Positions 1 to 8,406 of a stretch of 25,698 nucleotides of DNA are shown here, piece by piece. Within the stretch, counting starts at the first letter, position 1; each line of letters begins with the position of its first letter. The notes beneath the pieces were generated by a model. The model was not told the origin of the DNA. It saw only the letters and a program-made list of their open reading frames with translations, and ran no database searches. Location: positions 3,142 through 28,839 of the forward strand of contig NHDS01000033.1 of the NCBI GenBank assembly GCA_002167215.1, read 5' to 3'. Source of the DNA: Pelagibacteraceae bacterium TMED65 (GTDB lineage: Bacteria; Pseudomonadota; Alphaproteobacteria; TMED127). The translations under genes were made by a program, and so were the position numbers.

Positions 1-81
1 TAATTCATTGTTCATATAATCTTCATCATTAGTTTCCAACCATTTTGATAGTATTTTAAAATTTTCTAATATGAGAAACAT
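1..81 (-). CDS. Start of an unidentified gene, cut by the left edge
   Basis: An ATG at 81-79 opens a frame of 27 codons with no stop before the window edge. It begins 6 nt after the TGA of the fucose synthase gene, which matches the tight spacing of the rest of the cluster. The visible peptide starts MFLILENFKILSKWLETNDE and is rich in charged residues. It is too short to assign a family. Position, strand and spacing suggest it is the next gene of the operon. A chance open stretch cannot be excluded at this length in AT-rich DNA. Confidence 0.5.
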   Translation of the reverse strand, partial: MFLILENFKILSKWLETNDEDYMNNEL

Positions 82-87
82 AAAAAA

Positions 88-1035
88 TCATCTTTTTGAA
101 TTTTTATATTTTACAAACCAATCAAAGGTTTTTTGAAGGTTTTTATCCAAATTAAATTCTGGTTTCCAACCAAGTTTATTAATTTTTTCTGAATCAAGAA
201 TTTTTCTCATCACTCCATCAGGATAATTCTCATCAAATAATAAATTCCCTTTATAACCTATAATTTTACTAATTTTTAATGCAATTTCTTTTATAGAATA
301 CTCCTCTCCCGAACCTATATTTATCGGATCTGGACTATCATATTTATCAGCTAAAAAAATAAGTCCAGCAGCTAGATCATCAACATATAAAAACTCTCTT
401 AAAGGTCTACCACTTCCCCAAATAGAACATTCATTTTCATTCTTTAACTTTGCCTCATAAATCTTCCTGATAAGAGCCGGAATAACATGACTATCATCGT
501 TTGAAAAATTATCATTAGGACCGTAGAGATTACATGGTAATACAGATATGTAATTACAGTTGTATTGATTATTAAATGATCTACACATCTCAATGCCAGC
601 AATTTTAGCAACGGCATAAGCTATATTTGTTCTTTCTAATTTTCCACTCATTAAATCAGACTCTTTTAAAAGATTTTGACTTACTGGATAAATACATGAG
701 GAGCCAAGAAAAACTAATTTATTAACACCATATTTATAGGAACAGTTTATAATATTACTTTGAATTAAAATATTATCTGAAATAAACTCAGCTGGTTTCA
801 CTTTGTTAGCTAATATGCCACCAACTTTTGCAGCAGCCAAAAAAATAAGATCAGGTTTGTTCTTTGAAAACCATTTGTCAACTTTAACTTGATCTCTTAA
901 ATCAAGTAATTTTTTTTCAACTTTTAAAATGGTAACTTTATTTTCCTCAAGTTTTCTTACTATTGCAGATCCAACCATACCATTGTGTCCTGCAACCCAT
1001 ATTTTTTTATAATTATTTAAAATTTTATTACCCAT
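88..1035 (-). CDS. fcl: GDP-L-fucose synthase (GDP-4-keto-6-deoxymannose 3,5-epimerase/4-reductase)
   Basis: This 315-aa extended SDR protein is about the usual length for GDP-L-fucose synthase. The family epimerises and reduces GDP-4-keto-6-deoxy-D-mannose to GDP-L-fucose in the cytoplasm. The NAD(P)-binding glycine motif GHNGMVG is at residues 16-22. The family-typical AAAKVGGI follows at about 67-74 and GSSCIYP at 111-117. The catalytic Tyr and Lys are in YAVAK (Y140, K144). The start is ATG. It follows the asparagine-synthetase-like gene after an 82-nt gap, the largest in the window. The partner GDP-mannose 4,6-dehydratase (gmd) is not in the window and must lie elsewhere if the pathway is complete. 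A related 4-keto-sugar reductase/epimerase is possible, but the full motif set fits Fcl well. Confidence 0.9.
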   Translation of the reverse strand: MGNKILNNYKKIWVAGHNGMVGSAIVRKLEENKVTILKVEKKLLDLRDQVKVDKWFSKNKPDLIFLAAAKVGGILANKVKPAEFISDNILIQSNIINCSYKYGVNKLVFLGSSCIYPVSQNLLKESDLMSGKLERTNIAYAVAKIAGIEMCRSFNNQYNCNYISVLPCNLYGPNDNFSNDDSHVIPALIRKIYEAKLKNENECSIWGSGRPLREFLYVDDLAAGLIFLADKYDSPDPINIGSGEEYSIKEIALKISKIIGYKGNLLFDENYPDGVMRKILDSEKINKLGWKPEFNLDKNLQKTFDWFVKYKNSKR

Positions 1036-1117
1036 AGAAAAATCGTTTTTTTTGAATTTAATATTTATTGATATCTAACCTAATATATATACAAATTAAA
1101 AGGTATTTTTTCTTCTT

Positions 1118-3046
1118 CTAAACTTTACTCTTATTCCAATTCTCGTACCAAAGTTGGAAAACAAAGAAATTCCATATAAGGAATTGCCAATTTCTTTTCC
1201 CACTAGAGTGTTCATCCCAACGAATTTTATATTGGTTTAAATCAAATAAATTTTGATTCTTAAATTCACTAGAATTTATAAAATAATCTATCCTTTTATT
1301 TAAGCTTTTTGCAATTAAATTACTTAAAGGAATTCCAAAACCCATTTTAGGTCTATCAAAAAGTTGTTTTGGTAAATAATTTTTTAAAATTTTTTTTAGA
1401 ATAATTTTTCCTTCATTTTTTTTTATTTTTTGTTCAAAGGGTAAATTCCAAGCATTTTCAACCAGTTTATGATCAAGAAAAGGAACTCTTACTTCTAATG
1501 AACAATACATTGAAGCTCTATCCACTTTTGTAAGTAAATCATCTGGTAAATAAGAGAGTGTATCTATAAATTGCATTCTAGAAATTATGTTAGGGAATAA
1601 ACTTTCTAATTCCTTATCAAATAAAGAAAATTGTTTTTCCTTATTTGAATTAACTAAATCTCTGGGTTCATTAATATTACTAACAATTCGTTTATGAAAA
1701 ACAGTTTCATCGATATTATCAATTAAATTTGATAGTTTATATAATTTATCTCCAAATTGCTTTCCTCCAAATTTTGAAGGCAAAAAATTACCAACTACTT
1801 TCCAAAAAGCTAAAGGCATTAAATGAATTATTTTTGAAAGTAAAATTTTAAAAATTTCTGGTTGATCAAAAATCCATTTTTTATATTTTTCTGCTAAAAA
1901 ATATCTATAGTATCCACCAAAGAGTTCATCGCCCCCATCTCCTGAAAGTGCAACCTTTACTTTTTTTTTTGTTATCTGAGACAGTAGAAGCGTCGGTAAT
2001 TGAGAGGAATCTGCAAATGGTTCATCATAAACTTCTCCCATTTTTTCGATCAAATTATTCAAGTCAGAAAATTCAAAATATTCCTCATTATGAGAAGTGC
2101 CAATAAATTTAGCAATTTCTTTTGCATATTTAGCTTCATTGAATGCTGAGTCTTTAAATCCAATTGTAAAAGTATTGATTTTTTTATTTGATTGACTTTG
2201 TGCTATACAGGCAATCAACGAGCTATCTATTCCCCCAGACAAAAAAATACCTAATGGAACATCAGAGCGCATTTGGTAGCTGATAGAGCGTTCTAAATCA
2301 TCTTTGATAGTATTGAAGTCACTACTTGTACTTTTCTTAATTGTTGCTACTTTTTTTAATGACCAAAATGATGTTTTTTTTATTTGTTTAGTATTATCTA
2401 CCTCAATAAAATTTCCAGGAAGAATCTTAAAAATTTTTTTAAATATAGAATGAGGAGCGGGTATATAATTTAACCTGACATAACTAGATAATGATTCTTT
2501 ATCAATTTCAAAATTTATCCACGGTAGAGCTTTAAAAGCTCTTATTTCAGAAGCAAATGCAAAATAATTTCCATTATAGTACCAATATAAAGGCTTAATT
2601 CCTATTCTATCTCTTACTAAAAAAAGTTTTTTTTCATTTTTATCCCAAATAGCGAATGCAAACATACCGTTAATTTCTTTGATAGTTTTTTCTAATCCAA
2701 GCTTACTAACCGACTCTAAGATTACTTCAGTATCTGAGGTTGTTTTGAATCTTACATCTAAATCTTCAAGTTTTTTTCTTATCTCTAAGTAATTATAAAC
2801 CTCCCCATTATATACTAATACATATCTCCTATTCGAAGATATCATTGGTTGATTACTTTTGACGGATAAATCAATTATAGAAAGTCTCCTATGTGATAAT
2901 GAAATACCATTATTTTCATCTGACCAAACTCCAAAAGAATCTGGTCCTCTTTTGTGCAAAGATTGACTCATTTTTAATCCAAATTTTTCTAAATCTTGCT
3001 TACTTAAATTTTTTGAAAAGTTTATAAATCCAGAAATTCCACACAT
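1118..3046 (-). CDS. asnB: Asparagine synthetase B-type glutamine amidotransferase
   Basis: This 642-aa protein has a class II (Ntn) glutaminase domain followed by an ATP-pyrophosphatase synthetase domain. The start is set at the ATG at 3046 because the mature enzyme needs Cys2 as N-terminal nucleophile (MCGISGF). An upstream in-frame ATG at 3094 would bury it. Visible motifs are RGPD (33-36), YNGEVYNY (79-86) and the PP-loop SGGIDSS (270-276). The family makes amides from carboxylates using glutamine and ATP. AsnB paralogues in O-antigen or capsule loci are often assigned to amidation of sugar acids, and this location next to a nonulosonate cassette makes that role plausible. Ordinary asparagine synthesis cannot be excluded. 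It begins 11 nt after the stop of the upstream transferase gene. Confidence 0.88.
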   Translation of the reverse strand: MCGISGFINFSKNLSKQDLEKFGLKMSQSLHKRGPDSFGVWSDENNGISLSHRRLSIIDLSVKSNQPMISSNRRYVLVYNGEVYNYLEIRKKLEDLDVRFKTTSDTEVILESVSKLGLEKTIKEINGMFAFAIWDKNEKKLFLVRDRIGIKPLYWYYNGNYFAFASEIRAFKALPWINFEIDKESLSSYVRLNYIPAPHSIFKKIFKILPGNFIEVDNTKQIKKTSFWSLKKVATIKKSTSSDFNTIKDDLERSISYQMRSDVPLGIFLSGGIDSSLIACIAQSQSNKKINTFTIGFKDSAFNEAKYAKEIAKFIGTSHNEEYFEFSDLNNLIEKMGEVYDEPFADSSQLPTLLLSQITKKKVKVALSGDGGDELFGGYYRYFLAEKYKKWIFDQPEIFKILLSKIIHLMPLAFWKVVGNFLPSKFGGKQFGDKLYKLSNLIDNIDETVFHKRIVSNINEPRDLVNSNKEKQFSLFDKELESLFPNIISRMQFIDTLSYLPDDLLTKVDRASMYCSLEVRVPFLDHKLVENAWNLPFEQKIKKNEGKIILKKILKNYLPKQLFDRPKMGFGIPLSNLIAKSLNKRIDYFINSSEFKNQNLFDLNQYKIRWDEHSSGKRNWQFLIWNFFVFQLWYENWNKSKV

Positions 3047-3057
3047 AAGATTATAAA

Positions 3058-4641
3058 TTAATTTAGAAGGTCTAGCTTGTTTGATTCTAACCAATCAGCT
3101 ATTAAATGTATATCATCACCTTCATAATCATGATTAATATTAACTTTTAAATCTGCAGATTTATTTTTTAAGAATTTAAAGTTTATTACATTTGTTTGAA
3201 TTTGCTTAGTAAACAAAGAAACATATGCAAAAGCTAATGCATTGAGTTGAGATTTACTTAACTTAGGAAGTTTATCAATACTTTTTAATTTACTTAAGTA
3301 AATATTCTTACTAGTTGAATTATGTGTAAATCCATAATCTTCGTATCTTCCTGTTCCAGCAGTTATAACCGGAATATCTAAGCATGCAGCCTCGATTCCT
3401 ATAGTTCCTCTTACAGTTATGCAGTAATCTATGAATTTTAAAATAGAAAAGGTTGAGATTGTAGAGTCCGATGGAATTATTTTGATATTATCTGGTAAAT
3501 TTTTGAAATGATTCTGTAGCACCTTTTCCTCTGCAAAAACTTTACTATTATCTCTGAAATTTTTTACAACATTCGCAGGATGACATTTTATAATCCAGTT
3601 AATATCTTTTTTTTTATACATCATTTTAACTGATTCAACTAACCAATCTTGATAACTATTAAATAAATCTTTACCCCAAAAAAATGTAGCATCCCATAAT
3701 ATATGGTTAAAAAAACATGCGATTTTTTTTCGGGGATCTAAATTAAGAGATTTAAGAAACTTTCTTTTTGAAATTTCTTTTTTTTCTCTAGTTGTTCCTA
3801 CATCTGAAAACCATAATTCATTTCTGTAGCACTCAGTTAATTCTTGAAAAACTTTTTTTTTTAAAGTTGTATAATTTAATTGTGATTTAATTTGATAAAA
3901 TTTCTTTTTTGTTATAGAAAATGGATGAACCGTCATATTGCGCTTATTATACCTTTTAAAGTTTAACAGATTAGGTTTATGTCCAGCATGAAATTCAATT
4001 ACATCAATTTTGTTATTTACAGCATACTCAAAAAAAAGACCTTCTGGAATATATCCTCTATCCTCAAAAATAAAATAATTTGGTTTTTTTGATAAAATCA
4101 AAAAATGTAAGTTGTCAATTATATAAATACTTTTAGAAATAATTTCTTTCAGTATTTTGGAGTCGTATTTTTTTAAATTGATTAAACCTTTCTTTTCTTT
4201 TCTTAAAAGAGTTGAGAGAATGATCTTCTTAAGGTTAATCTTTTTATATTTTAAATTGCCTTTTAATAATCTTCTAAAAAAAGGAATGGTTTTTTTATTT
4301 ATAAATCTAAAAAAAATATTTTCATAAAAGATAAAACTATTGGCTCCAATTTTTTTATATAAAATTAAATTCCACAAACAAATTTCAGGTAACACTATCG
4401 TAACATTAAATCCATTAAGTCTGGCAGCATAAATTGAAGGAATCTGAAAAAGTATTTGATTAAATTCGACCCTGCCAAATATAAATAGTTTTTTTTTAAT
4501 ATTTTTTTTTGGCGGTGGATTTGTTATTTTTAGATTGAAGATTTTTTTAAAAATTTTTATATTTTTTTTTAAATCAGGTAAATATAAAAAATTTTTTAAT
4601 AAAAAAATAATATTAGATACTAGGTATAAAAAGTTTTTCAT
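3058..4641 (-). CDS. GT-B-fold capsule/teichoic-type glycan transferase
   Basis: This 527-aa protein has a Lys-rich, partly hydrophobic N-terminus but no clear cleavable signal peptide. The C-terminal half carries features shared by KpsC/KpsS-type capsule transferases and CDP-glycerol glycerophosphotransferases: KCHP at 352-355, and TVRGTIGIEAA (409-419) followed by PVITAGTGRY (424-433), a GT-B nucleotide-binding region. It most likely transfers a sugar or phospho-sugar to a growing surface glycan. It lies 9 nt downstream of neuA and upstream of asnB, so a nonulosonate donor is a reasonable guess, but the substrate is not visible in the sequence. The ATG start is well placed. Exact family assignment is uncertain. 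Confidence 0.65.
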   Translation of the reverse strand: MKNFLYLVSNIIFLLKNFLYLPDLKKNIKIFKKIFNLKITNPPPKKNIKKKLFIFGRVEFNQILFQIPSIYAARLNGFNVTIVLPEICLWNLILYKKIGANSFIFYENIFFRFINKKTIPFFRRLLKGNLKYKKINLKKIILSTLLRKEKKGLINLKKYDSKILKEIISKSIYIIDNLHFLILSKKPNYFIFEDRGYIPEGLFFEYAVNNKIDVIEFHAGHKPNLLNFKRYNKRNMTVHPFSITKKKFYQIKSQLNYTTLKKKVFQELTECYRNELWFSDVGTTREKKEISKRKFLKSLNLDPRKKIACFFNHILWDATFFWGKDLFNSYQDWLVESVKMMYKKKDINWIIKCHPANVVKNFRDNSKVFAEEKVLQNHFKNLPDNIKIIPSDSTISTFSILKFIDYCITVRGTIGIEAACLDIPVITAGTGRYEDYGFTHNSTSKNIYLSKLKSIDKLPKLSKSQLNALAFAYVSLFTKQIQTNVINFKFLKNKSADLKVNINHDYEGDDIHLIADWLESNKLDLLN

Positions 4642-4650
4642 TCCTAAATT

Positions 4651-5334
4651 TTAAGTTATAAGAAGATTAGCTAGTTTAAGATCCACTTCATCATTAATAT
4701 CTAAAGATTCTTTTGAATCCACAATTAAAAAACCTGTTCTTTTGGATATCATTTTCTTTTTTTTCTTAAGAAAGTTGACGTTTGTAATATATGAAACCCC
4801 AGTTTCACAAAAATATGATTTTCTTTCTTGTCTTCTTCTTGACTTTTGATTTACAAGCGGAATGAATTTGTCATTAATTAATTTACCTATTAGTTCTTGA
4901 TTTTGTTTTATACATATCAAAGAATCTAATTTTTTGTTTACTGCTTTTTTAATAGATTTGACTACAGTTTCTTTTTTTCTGAGTGGCGATGTAGGCTCCA
5001 ATGTAACAATATAATCAAAATATAATTCTTTTCTTTCTAAATAGTCAATAGTATGAATTAAAACAGCATCTGTTTTAGCAGTTGAAGAAGATATTATTTT
5101 TGGCCTATCTATAAAATCAATTTTATGTTTTTCTGTAATGTTTTTTATTTTTTTGCAATCAGATGAAACCACAACCTTATCAAAAAAATTTATTGAGTCA
5201 GCAAGTTCTAAGGTCCATCCGATAAGAGGTTTATTCTTCACTAATCTTATATTTTTTTCCTTTATTCCTGTTGAACCTTTTCTAGCAGGAATAATTGCGA
5301 GAATTTTTTTTTTTTTGTACAAAAATACTACCAA
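4651..5334 (-). CDS. neuA: CMP-nonulosonate (CMP-sialic acid type) cytidylyltransferase
   Basis: This is a 227-aa cytidylyltransferase of the NeuA/LegF/PseF family, which activates a nonulosonic acid with CTP. The N-terminal signature IPARKGSTGIKEKNI is at about residues 15-29. Later landmarks are VVSSD, a DRP motif and LEPTSPLR, which fit the family and its usual length of about 220-230 aa. The only in-frame start codons upstream of the signature are TTG (5334 or 5322). An ATG at 5338 lies in another frame and would be joined if the 13-A run at 5304-5316 were one base shorter. The gene overlaps the upstream SDR gene by 7 nt. Whether the substrate is Neu5Ac, legionaminate or pseudaminate cannot be told from the motifs. 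Confidence 0.88.
   Translation of the reverse strand: MVVFLYKKKKILAIIPARKGSTGIKEKNIRLVKNKPLIGWTLELADSINFFDKVVVSSDCKKIKNITEKHKIDFIDRPKIISSSTAKTDAVLIHTIDYLERKELYFDYIVTLEPTSPLRKKETVVKSIKKAVNKKLDSLICIKQNQELIGKLINDKFIPLVNQKSRRRQERKSYFCETGVSYITNVNFLKKKKKMISKRTGFLIVDSKESLDINDEVDLKLANLLIT
5304..5316 (-). repeat. 13-A homopolymer at the neuA N-terminus
   Basis: Thirteen T on the plus strand (A on the coding strand) encode part of the Lys run just before the IPARKGS motif of neuA. The tract sits between an out-of-frame ATG (5338) and the catalytic motif, so its length decides which start codon is usable. Confidence 0.9.
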
Positions 5335-6296
5335 TCATTATGAAAGTTTAAATTTTTAGAAATCCTTCTTATTCCCTCTTCAATTGAGATTTTAGGTTGG
5401 AAATTAAATGTTTTTTTTGCTAAACTAACATCACAAAATCTTTTAAAAATTTCTCTATTTACTGTCCTATCACTTTTGGTAAAAGGTAGATTCTTAATTT
5501 TGAGATTATTTTTTTTTAATGTCTTTATAGCAATCTTTGCAACCTCATTTAAGGTATATTTTTCATTTGAATTTCCAATATTGAAAATTTTATTATAAGA
5601 TTTTTTATTTTTTACAATTTCAATTAATACCCTACAAGTATCCTCTACGTGACAAAAGGATCTCACTTGTTGACCATCACCATAAATAATAGGATCGGAA
5701 CCCGACATAATATTTCTAACAATTTTAGCTAAAAAAAATTGGGAAACTTGATTCTCTCCATAAGTATTAAAAAATCTAACAATAGTATAATTTAATTTTT
5801 TATAAATCTGAGAGTAGGCCTTAACATACTCCTCACCTGCAAGCTTTGAAATTCCGTAAACAGTCTTACCCTGTGTATCTGTTTTTTCATTAATAGGGTT
5901 ATGACTTGGTTCACCATAAACTTCAGAAGATGAAGCAAAAATTATATGTTTTATATTTCCTGAAACACACGCCTCTAGAATATTTTCAGTACCTTTAATA
6001 TTTACTTCAAGACATTTAAGTTTATTATCTTCAGTCCTTTTTACTCCTAGCATCGCAGCAAGATGGAACACTACATCAACATCACTAATAACCTTATTAA
6101 GCAGAGATTTTTCAAATATTGAACCATTTAAAATTTTCAAATTTTTATTTTTTTTTACTTTTCTAAATAAAATTTTATTTTTTTCCAATTGCTCTGGCAA
6201 ATCCATACATATGACTTTGAATTTTTTTTCAATTAACTGTTTGCAAAGTTCCAAACCTATTAAACCTGAACCTCCTGTGATTAAAATTTTCTTCAT
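5328..6296 (-). CDS. NAD-dependent epimerase/dehydratase (extended SDR)
   Basis: This 322-aa extended SDR has the glycine motif TGGSGLIG at residues 7-14, HLAAMLG in the 78-84 region, catalytic Ser in ASSSEVYGEP (121-130) and an intact YxxxK (Y147, K151). It resembles dTDP/UDP-sugar 4,6-dehydratases and UDP-glucuronate decarboxylase/4-epimerase relatives and acts on a nucleotide sugar in the cytosol. It overlaps the preceding SDR by 4 nt (ATGA) and neuA by 7 nt, placing it inside the nonulosonate cassette. It could modify a precursor such as UDP-GlcNAc or serve another branch sugar. The exact reaction cannot be determined from the sequence. Confidence 0.8.
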   Translation of the reverse strand: MKKILITGGSGLIGLELCKQLIEKKFKVICMDLPEQLEKNKILFRKVKKNKNLKILNGSIFEKSLLNKVISDVDVVFHLAAMLGVKRTEDNKLKCLEVNIKGTENILEACVSGNIKHIIFASSSEVYGEPSHNPINEKTDTQGKTVYGISKLAGEEYVKAYSQIYKKLNYTIVRFFNTYGENQVSQFFLAKIVRNIMSGSDPIIYGDGQQVRSFCHVEDTCRVLIEIVKNKKSYNKIFNIGNSNEKYTLNEVAKIAIKTLKKNNLKIKNLPFTKSDRTVNREIFKRFCDVSLAKKTFNFQPKISIEEGIRRISKNLNFHNDW

Positions 6297-7258
6297 TTTT
6301 TATCGTATTGTATTGTGAGTATTCTACTAATAGACTTTTCTATGTCTATGTAATCTTTATATTGGAAAAAATTAGAAATTTTAGAGTTTTCACTGACTGA
6401 CCTATTAATATCTCCTGCTCTTTTGCTTTTAAATTGAGGATGTTCAAAATTAAAATCAATTTTATATTTCTTCATTACATTCTTCATTATATTAAAAAGA
6501 TTGATTATTTTAGTTTCTTTTCCCGAACCAACATTAAAAATTTCAAACGAATAATTCTTCTCAGAAGAGATTATTAAATTTATCAAATTTGAAATATCTT
6601 CTACATCAATAAAATCACGAGTCGCTTCACCATCTCCAAAGATTAACGGAACTTGATTTTTCAAAAATGAATTTATCCATCTTGGAATTACTGCTCCATA
6701 ATCTGAATCAATTGATTGCCATGGACCAACAACGTTAAAAAATCTTAAGGCTGTTATTACAGTTTGATAATTTAAATCACAAAACACTTGTGAATAAGTT
6801 TCATTAGAAATCTTTGAGGCTGCATATGGGCTTTTGGGTTTAAGAGAAAAATTTTCCCTAATTGGAATTTCATTAGTTTCACCATAAACTGAACAACTTG
6901 AGGCGAAAATTAGATCTTTAATTTTATTTTTCAAACATAGATCCAAAATATTAATAAATCCTTGAGAATTTATAGAATCATTTTCTAATAGATCAGTGAA
7001 AGATTTTTGAACTGAAACCTGACCAGCTAAATTTACTACGGCATCAATATCCTTAAAAATAGGTTCCATTTTTTTCTTTTCTCTAATGTCAATTTCGTAG
7101 AACTTAAAATTTGGATACTCTTCTATTAATTTTTGAGTTTTTTGCTTAGAACTAGAAAAAAAATTGTCTATACCAAAAACATTATTCTTTCTTTTTAAAA
7201 AGAAATTACATAAGTTGTATCCTATGAACCCTGATGAGCCTGTAACAAGAATATTCAT
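6293..7258 (-). CDS. UDP-N-acetylglucosamine 4-epimerase-like SDR (WbpP/TviC-like)
   Basis: This 321-aa extended SDR carries TGSSGFIG (6-13), NLAGQVSV (76-83), ASSCSVYG (119-126) and an intact YxxxK (Y145, K149). The segment NVVGPWQ followed by an AVIPRW stretch and FGDGEATRDFIDVEDI matches the pattern of WbpP/TviC-type UDP-GlcNAc and UDP-GlcNAcA 4-epimerases. Those enzymes supply UDP-GalNAc or UDP-GalNAcA for surface glycans. Its ATG overlaps the neuC stop by 1 nt (TAATG) and it overlaps the next SDR by 4 nt, indicating translational coupling. UDP-glucose/galactose epimerase activity is an alternative. The SDR family is secure, the substrate is inference. Confidence 0.8.
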   Translation of the reverse strand: MNILVTGSSGFIGYNLCNFFLKRKNNVFGIDNFFSSSKQKTQKLIEEYPNFKFYEIDIREKKKMEPIFKDIDAVVNLAGQVSVQKSFTDLLENDSINSQGFINILDLCLKNKIKDLIFASSCSVYGETNEIPIRENFSLKPKSPYAASKISNETYSQVFCDLNYQTVITALRFFNVVGPWQSIDSDYGAVIPRWINSFLKNQVPLIFGDGEATRDFIDVEDISNLINLIISSEKNYSFEIFNVGSGKETKIINLFNIMKNVMKKYKIDFNFEHPQFKSKRAGDINRSVSENSKISNFFQYKDYIDIEKSISRILTIQYDKK

Positions 7259-8406
7259 TAGTAGATGATTTGTTTATCAAGTAATTTTTTATTAATTTCT
7301 ATTTTATTTAGAATATCGCAGATTCTATAACCACTTTTTCCATCACCATAAAGATTTTTAACAGTTTTACATTTTTGGTGAAATTTTTTATTATTTTTTA
7401 CATACATTAATGCATTCATAATTGATTTTACGTCATAATCACAATTAATTATATTATACGATTGAGGTCTTCCTCTTTGTCTAATTCCTATATTTATTAC
7501 AGGCTTTTTGAAAGACGGAGCCTCTAAAATCCCTGCGGATGAATTTCCTATTAAAAGAAAACATTTATTTAGTACATGTAAAAACAACTCTCGTTTAATA
7601 TTACTGTAAACTAAAAGTTTCGAATCAGTAAATTTTTTTATTGAGCTCAGAATTAACTCAGAACCTGAATCAGTATTAGGAAAGATGCATAGAACATTCA
7701 TATCAAGAGACAGACAACTTTTTAGTATATTTTTCATATATTCTCCGGCTTGTTCCTTTTCATTTAATACAGGATGAAATAGAACAAGAATAAATTTTTT
7801 TTCAATAAACTTCTTTAATTTAATATTTGTTACACTAGAATTCCGTGCATCTTCTCTGATATTATCTAACTGAGGAGCACCTGTATTAAATATTCTAAAT
7901 CTTTGCTCCCCAAGTTTTAAAAGTCTATTTTTTGAATCCAAACAAGAAGCAAAGTGTAAATGTGATAATTTGGCAATCGCATATCTCGCTGAATCATCTA
8001 TATGACCGGACTTATCACCAGCCTGAATATGGGCCACAGGAATATTCATATAAACAGAGGCAAGACAAACTGAGAGTGTCTCAATTCTGTCACCGAAAAT
8101 AAGCACGATATCTGGTTTAATTTTTTCTAGAGACATAGATATTTTTGAAATTGCCTTTCCCATTGTAAACGACCAACCAAAGCTTTTATTTGGAACATCA
8201 AACTTTACTTTTTCGTCAACCCTAATATTGTCTTTGATAATTTCTTTAATTGAATAACCATGTTTTTTTGATAAGTGTCCTCCAAGAACAATTGTTCTAT
8301 ATTCAAGCTTGTCAAATTGACTTAATACCTTAAGAACATTTTTGGCATATCCATAAGTTGCTCTTGAGTCCAAAGAAAAACAGACTCTTCTTTTCTTAGA
8401 AGACAT
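7258..8406 (-). CDS. neuC: UDP-N-acetylglucosamine 2-epimerase, hydrolysing (NeuC/LegG type)
   Basis: This 382-aa GT-B-like epimerase/hydrolase is about the standard NeuC length. The family converts a UDP-N-acetyl sugar to free ManNAc (or the bacillosamine-derived counterpart) plus UDP, the first step toward nonulosonic acids. Landmarks are LDSRATYG near the N-terminus, IFGDRIE (103-109), AHIQAGDKSGHIDD (about 126-138) followed by AIAKLSHLHF, and the UDP-binding GNSSAGILEAP near the C-terminus. The acidic residue usually seen as Glu in HIHGGE-type NeuC motifs is Asp here. The gene overlaps neuB by 11 nt and the next SDR by 1 nt. Choice between NeuC and LegG cannot be made from sequence alone. 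No aminotransferase lies nearby, which favours the ManNAc route. Confidence 0.88.
   Translation of the reverse strand: MSSKKRRVCFSLDSRATYGYAKNVLKVLSQFDKLEYRTIVLGGHLSKKHGYSIKEIIKDNIRVDEKVKFDVPNKSFGWSFTMGKAISKISMSLEKIKPDIVLIFGDRIETLSVCLASVYMNIPVAHIQAGDKSGHIDDSARYAIAKLSHLHFASCLDSKNRLLKLGEQRFRIFNTGAPQLDNIREDARNSSVTNIKLKKFIEKKFILVLFHPVLNEKEQAGEYMKNILKSCLSLDMNVLCIFPNTDSGSELILSSIKKFTDSKLLVYSNIKRELFLHVLNKCFLLIGNSSAGILEAPSFKKPVINIGIRQRGRPQSYNIINCDYDVKSIMNALMYVKNNKKFHQKCKTVKNLYGDGKSGYRICDILNKIEINKKLLDKQIIY

Noticed and set aside
1036..1117. Possible terminator or promoter in the largest intergenic gap
   Set aside because: No GC-containing stem followed by a T run and no clear promoter hexamers; only A/T-rich sequence is visible.
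3047..3094. Upstream ATG for the asparagine synthetase gene
   Set aside because: It would place 16 residues before the essential N-terminal Cys and extend into the upstream gene; the ATG at 3046 gives MCGISGF.
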